From: Chitinophagaceae bacterium
GTDB taxonomy: Bacteria; Bacteroidota; Bacteroidia; Chitinophagales; Chitinophagaceae
Reading direction: 5' to 3'
Length of the DNA stretch: 64,000 nucleotides
Assembly: GCA_023957575.1 (NCBI GenBank)
Contig: JAMLGU010000011.1
Location: forward strand, 1-64,000
Shown: positions 61,610 through 64,000 of the stretch, one piece after another
How the letters are laid out: the number at the start of each line of letters is the position of its first letter
How positions within the stretch are numbered: position 1 is the stretch's first letter
Translations under genes and position numbers: made by a program
Notes under the pieces: model-generated
What the model saw: the letters and a program-made list of their open reading frames with translations, nothing else
Told to the model about the DNA's origin: nothing
Database searches by the model: none

Positions 61610-62638
61610 ATGTCAGAAGTTTTAACTCAAACATTAACGTCGAAAGATTTTGTTACCGACCAGGAAGTACGTTGGTGTCCCGGATGTGGAGATTATTCAA
61701 TTTTGGCACAAGTGCAAAGAGTAATGCCTACATTGGGTATTCCTAAAGAAAATATTGTATTCATTTCGGGTATTGGTTGCAGCAGCCGCTTTCCTTATTA
61801 CATTGATACTTTTGGTATGCATTCAATTCATGGAAGAGCCACTTCCATCGCCTCCGGCCTAAAAGCTTCCAGGCCCGAATTGAGCGTATGGGTAGTAACC
61901 GGCGATGGCGACAGCCTTAGCATTGGTGGCAACCATACCATTCATTTACTTCGCAGAAATTTAGATATCAACGTTTTATTGTTCAACAACCAGATTTACG
62001 GTTTAACCAAAGGTCAATACTCTCCTACTTCTGAACAAAATAAAATCACTAAATCAACCCCTTACGGAAGTATAGATTATCCTTTCAATCCGGCTTCACT
62101 GGCTTTAGGGGCTAATGCAACATTTTTTGCACGCAGTATGGACCGCGACCCCAAACACCTGCAAACAATGTTACTGAGGTCGCATAAACATAAAGGAACG
62201 TCTTTTTTGGAAATATATCAGAACTGTAACATCTTTAATGATGGCGCTTTTTCAGTTTTTACCGAAAAAGATACCAAACCCGAAGAAACATTGTTTCTCG
62301 AACAAGGTAAACCATTGGTGTTTGGAAAGGACAACAATAAAGGTCTTCGCTTAGACGGTTTTCAACCGCAGGTAGTTACGGTTGGAGAGGATTTCAGTAT
62401 AGATGATTTGTGGATACATGATGAGCATGATATTTACAAAGCACAGATTTTGGCACGCATTCATGATGATCCAGCTATTGCCGACCATCTGCCCCGTCCG
62501 TTTGGTGTGTTTTACGAAAATGACCGCTCTTGTTATGAAGATATTATGAAACAGCAAATTGAAGATGCAGCAAAATCCAAACCGGCGAACCTGAATACGC
62601 TCCTCAAAGGAAATGAGGTTTGGACTATACAGAATTAG
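61610..62638 (+). CDS. korB: 2-oxoacid:ferredoxin oxidoreductase, beta subunit
   Basis: Thiamine-diphosphate and iron-sulfur subunit that oxidatively decarboxylates 2-oxoacids with ferredoxin as acceptor; the two-subunit alpha/beta type usually acts on 2-oxoglutarate. WCPGCGDYSIL (residues 22-32) and GIGCSSRFPYYIDTFG carry cluster cysteines; TGDGDSLSIGGNH and FNNQIYGLTKGQYSPTS bind TPP and metal. 342 residues. The alpha subunit gene, which normally lies directly upstream, is absent here, and the gene has its own promoter and terminator. Specificity for 2-oxoglutarate is inferred. Confidence 0.9.
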   Translation: MSEVLTQTLTSKDFVTDQEVRWCPGCGDYSILAQVQRVMPTLGIPKENIVFISGIGCSSRFPYYIDTFGMHSIHGRATSIASGLKASRPELSVWVVTGDGDSLSIGGNHTIHLLRRNLDINVLLFNNQIYGLTKGQYSPTSEQNKITKSTPYGSIDYPFNPASLALGANATFFARSMDRDPKHLQTMLLRSHKHKGTSFLEIYQNCNIFNDGAFSVFTEKDTKPEETLFLEQGKPLVFGKDNNKGLRLDGFQPQVVTVGEDFSIDDLWIHDEHDIYKAQILARIHDDPAIADHLPRPFGVFYENDRSCYEDIMKQQIEDAAKSKPANLNTLLKGNEVWTIQN

Positions 62639-62664
62639 GCAAGGATTTCATACTTAATATATTT

Positions 62665-62695
62665 AAAAATGCCACTGGATTTCAGTGGCATTTTT
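62665..62695. terminator. Bidirectional terminator
   Basis: AAAAATGCCACTG pairs with CAGTGGCATTTTT (13 bp, 5-base loop). It lies between the convergent korB and cytochrome oxidase genes and has A/T runs on both sides. Confidence 0.93.
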
Positions 62696-62708
62696 AATTC
62701 AAACTATT

Positions 62709-63170
62709 TTATTGCTTCCCCGCCGGTTCCAAAGGCACAGCTTTTTCTATTGTTTGCTTGCCCGGCATTGTAGTTTCATAAAAATATTTATTGTATGTAT
62801 TATTAAGGTTCCTGTAGGAACTACCATCCCATAAAAATGCTATGATAAACCATACAAACAATAGCATGGGTAAGATAATGGCGACAATAAATCTTTTGAG
62901 TTCATCGCCCAGGTGCATGAAAACAGAAACTATATAATAAGCCTTCAACATTGTGAGAATACAAATAACACCCTTTAGAAACAACACCAGGGAATAACTG
63001 GGCGGTGTTGCTCCTTTATGCAATAGATAAATGGTAAAACCTAATGCCAACTCGATCAGTGTAATTATCGATAGGATAATGGTTGTTTTGATTACCCTTT
63101 TCTTAAAAGAAGAAGTTTCCTGATGATGTTCAAATGTAATTTCTGGAGATATAACAGATGCTTGTTCCAT
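62709..63170 (-). CDS. Cytochrome c oxidase subunit IV-like protein
   Basis: Small membrane subunit of a haem-copper oxidase (CtaF/CyoD type). Three membrane helices: about residues 30-52, 60-85 and 93-115, with SVFMHLGDELKRF before the third. 153 residues with a hydrophilic N-terminus and a C-terminal tail of about 40. It follows the subunit III gene on the same strand by 34 bases. Confidence 0.87.
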   Translation of the reverse strand: MEQASVISPEITFEHHQETSSFKKRVIKTTIILSIITLIELALGFTIYLLHKGATPPSYSLVLFLKGVICILTMLKAYYIVSVFMHLGDELKRFIVAIILPMLLFVWFIIAFLWDGSSYRNLNNTYNKYFYETTMPGKQTIEKAVPLEPAGKQ

Positions 63171-63204
63171 ATTATTTTAATTTCGAAAAATGAATTGAAG
63201 AAAT

Positions 63205-63999
63205 TTATACAAGATAAAATGCCATAAACACAAATACCCATACCAAATCTACAAAGTGCCAGTAAAGTCCGGCCTTTTCGATCATCAGATAATGACCTCT
63301 TCTTTCAAAAACATTTGCACGGGTCATTAATAGCATTATAATATTGATGATGATACCACTAAACACGTGGAAACCATGGAATCCGGTAATACCAAAGAAG
63401 AAGCCTCCAAAAGCTACCGGCCCTGTTTCTCTTATATGGATATTGGAATTGGCTATCATGTTCACCAACTCAGATTTTTGCGAAGCCAGCAATTGGGCAT
63501 GGCTCATATCACTCAGGTGATTTTCGCTCACCACCGATGCAAGCGTATTTATAGAGGTATTGTTCAATGCATCTGTAAGTGCCTTGCCCTGTACTAATTC
63601 TCCCCACGGATTAATATTTGTTGCCTGACCAATCAGTTCAATATGGCCGCTCACCACTGTAGGGTGTTCGCCAAAATAAAGGTGATTCCACTCCCATGCC
63701 TGACAGCCTAAGAAGAACAATCCGCCGATGATGGTCCAAATCAGCCATTTTTCTACCTCCTTTTGATTCCGATTATGCCCTGCATGTACCGCCAGCACCA
63801 TTGTTACCGAACTGAGGATGAGCACAAAGGTCATCACACTTACAAATGCGAGCGGCAGATTGGCATGGCCGGCAAAAGGAAATGCGTTAAATACAACTGA
63901 AGGATCGGGCCAGTAGTTCTGACTGAAACGAACGGTACCATAAGATATCAGAAATCCCCCAAAAGTGAAAGCGTCACTCACAAGGAAAAACCACATCAT
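63205..63999 (-). CDS. Cytochrome c oxidase subunit III (5' end outside window)
   Basis: Integral membrane subunit of the terminal oxidase. WFFLVSDAFTFGGFL at the window edge corresponds to the early helix containing the conserved acidic residue, so the true N-terminus lies beyond base 64000. Later LGCQAWEWNHLY and GFHGFHVFSGI (near residue 205-215) are subunit III marks, and the last helix is HFVDLVWVFVFMAFYLV. A soluble insertion of about 80 residues (roughly 112-190) separates two helices. Followed by the subunit IV gene. Confidence 0.9.
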   Translation of the reverse strand: MMWFFLVSDAFTFGGFLISYGTVRFSQNYWPDPSVVFNAFPFAGHANLPLAFVSVMTFVLILSSVTMVLAVHAGHNRNQKEVEKWLIWTIIGGLFFLGCQAWEWNHLYFGEHPTVVSGHIELIGQATNINPWGELVQGKALTDALNNTSINTLASVVSENHLSDMSHAQLLASQKSELVNMIANSNIHIRETGPVAFGGFFFGITGFHGFHVFSGIIINIIMLLMTRANVFERRGHYLMIEKAGLYWHFVDLVWVFVFMAFYLV

Positions 64000-64000
64000 T

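Overview
The window reads as a chromosomal segment of a Bacteroidota bacterium, most likely of the Chitinophagaceae/Sphingobacteriia side. The evidence is AT-rich intergenic DNA, many copies of the Bacteroidota -7 promoter element TAnnTTTG, frequent TTG/GTG starts, a Bacteroidota-type TonB, an OmpA protein with calcium-binding TSP3 repeats, a PASTA-type division PBP, and a meso-DAP peptidoglycan pathway (MurE with DNPR, DapD). It is a Gram-negative that respires oxygen (cytochrome oxidase subunits, 2-oxoglutarate dehydrogenase E1) and also encodes hydrogenase maturation proteins.

Layout. 1-1.8 kb is a decayed accessory edge: the tail of a RelE-like toxin, a shrunken group II intron on the minus strand whose reverse transcriptase is reduced to 54 codons, and the C-terminal stump of a zinc metalloprotease. 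1.9-6.4 kb holds lplA, a histone-deacetylase-like amidohydrolase with a small partner, a GNAT acetyltransferase and queA. 6.4-6.6 kb is a divergent intergenic region with three DnaA-box matches and a helically phased MraZ operator. 6.6-23.5 kb is a complete Bacteroidota dcw cluster (mraZ-rsmH-ftsL-PBP-murE-mraY-murD-ftsW-murG-murC-ftsQ-ftsA-ftsZ) ended by a strong terminator. 23.5-28.2 kb holds a TIGR01777 epimerase, a 1-kb gap with gene fragments, and sucA. 28.2-32.9 kb is a minus-strand hypB-F-C-D operon with a small HupE-like membrane protein. 33-39 kb holds ompA, a polyprenyl synthase, recJ and rpsF-rpsR-rplI. 39-45 kb is a minus-strand run: a fusion of an AmgK-type sugar kinase with the RapZ C-terminal domain, a MurU-type nucleotidyltransferase, an M1 peptidase, a small outer-membrane protein and a patatin. 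45-53 kb holds gamma-carbonic anhydrase, rsgA, dapD, a glycosyltransferase, tsaC, cca, tonB, a 530-bp array of degenerate 7-bp repeats and psd. 53-57 kb is a tnaA-tpl pair (tryptophanase and tyrosine phenol-lyase) preceded by a possible 26-codon Trp-containing leader, then an NlpC/P60 lipoprotein. 57-64 kb holds an RRM protein, a uridine-kinase-like protein, a hicAB toxin-antitoxin pair with clear operator-like palindromes, a decayed 1.3-kb stretch, a 2-oxoacid:ferredoxin oxidoreductase beta subunit, and cytochrome oxidase subunits IV and III (the latter cut by the window edge).

How it fits together. The dcw genes make and place the septal wall. DapD supplies the meso-DAP branch and MurE installs meso-DAP. 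The kinase-RapZ/MurU pair would return MurNAc to UDP-MurNAc. The most promising unexplained items are the kinase-RapZ fusion beside MurU, the possible leader ahead of tnaA-tpl, the DnaA-box cluster ahead of mraZ, the collapsed group II intron, an rsgA with no ATG, and a recurring layout in which the -7 promoter box sits only 4-9 bases before the start codon.
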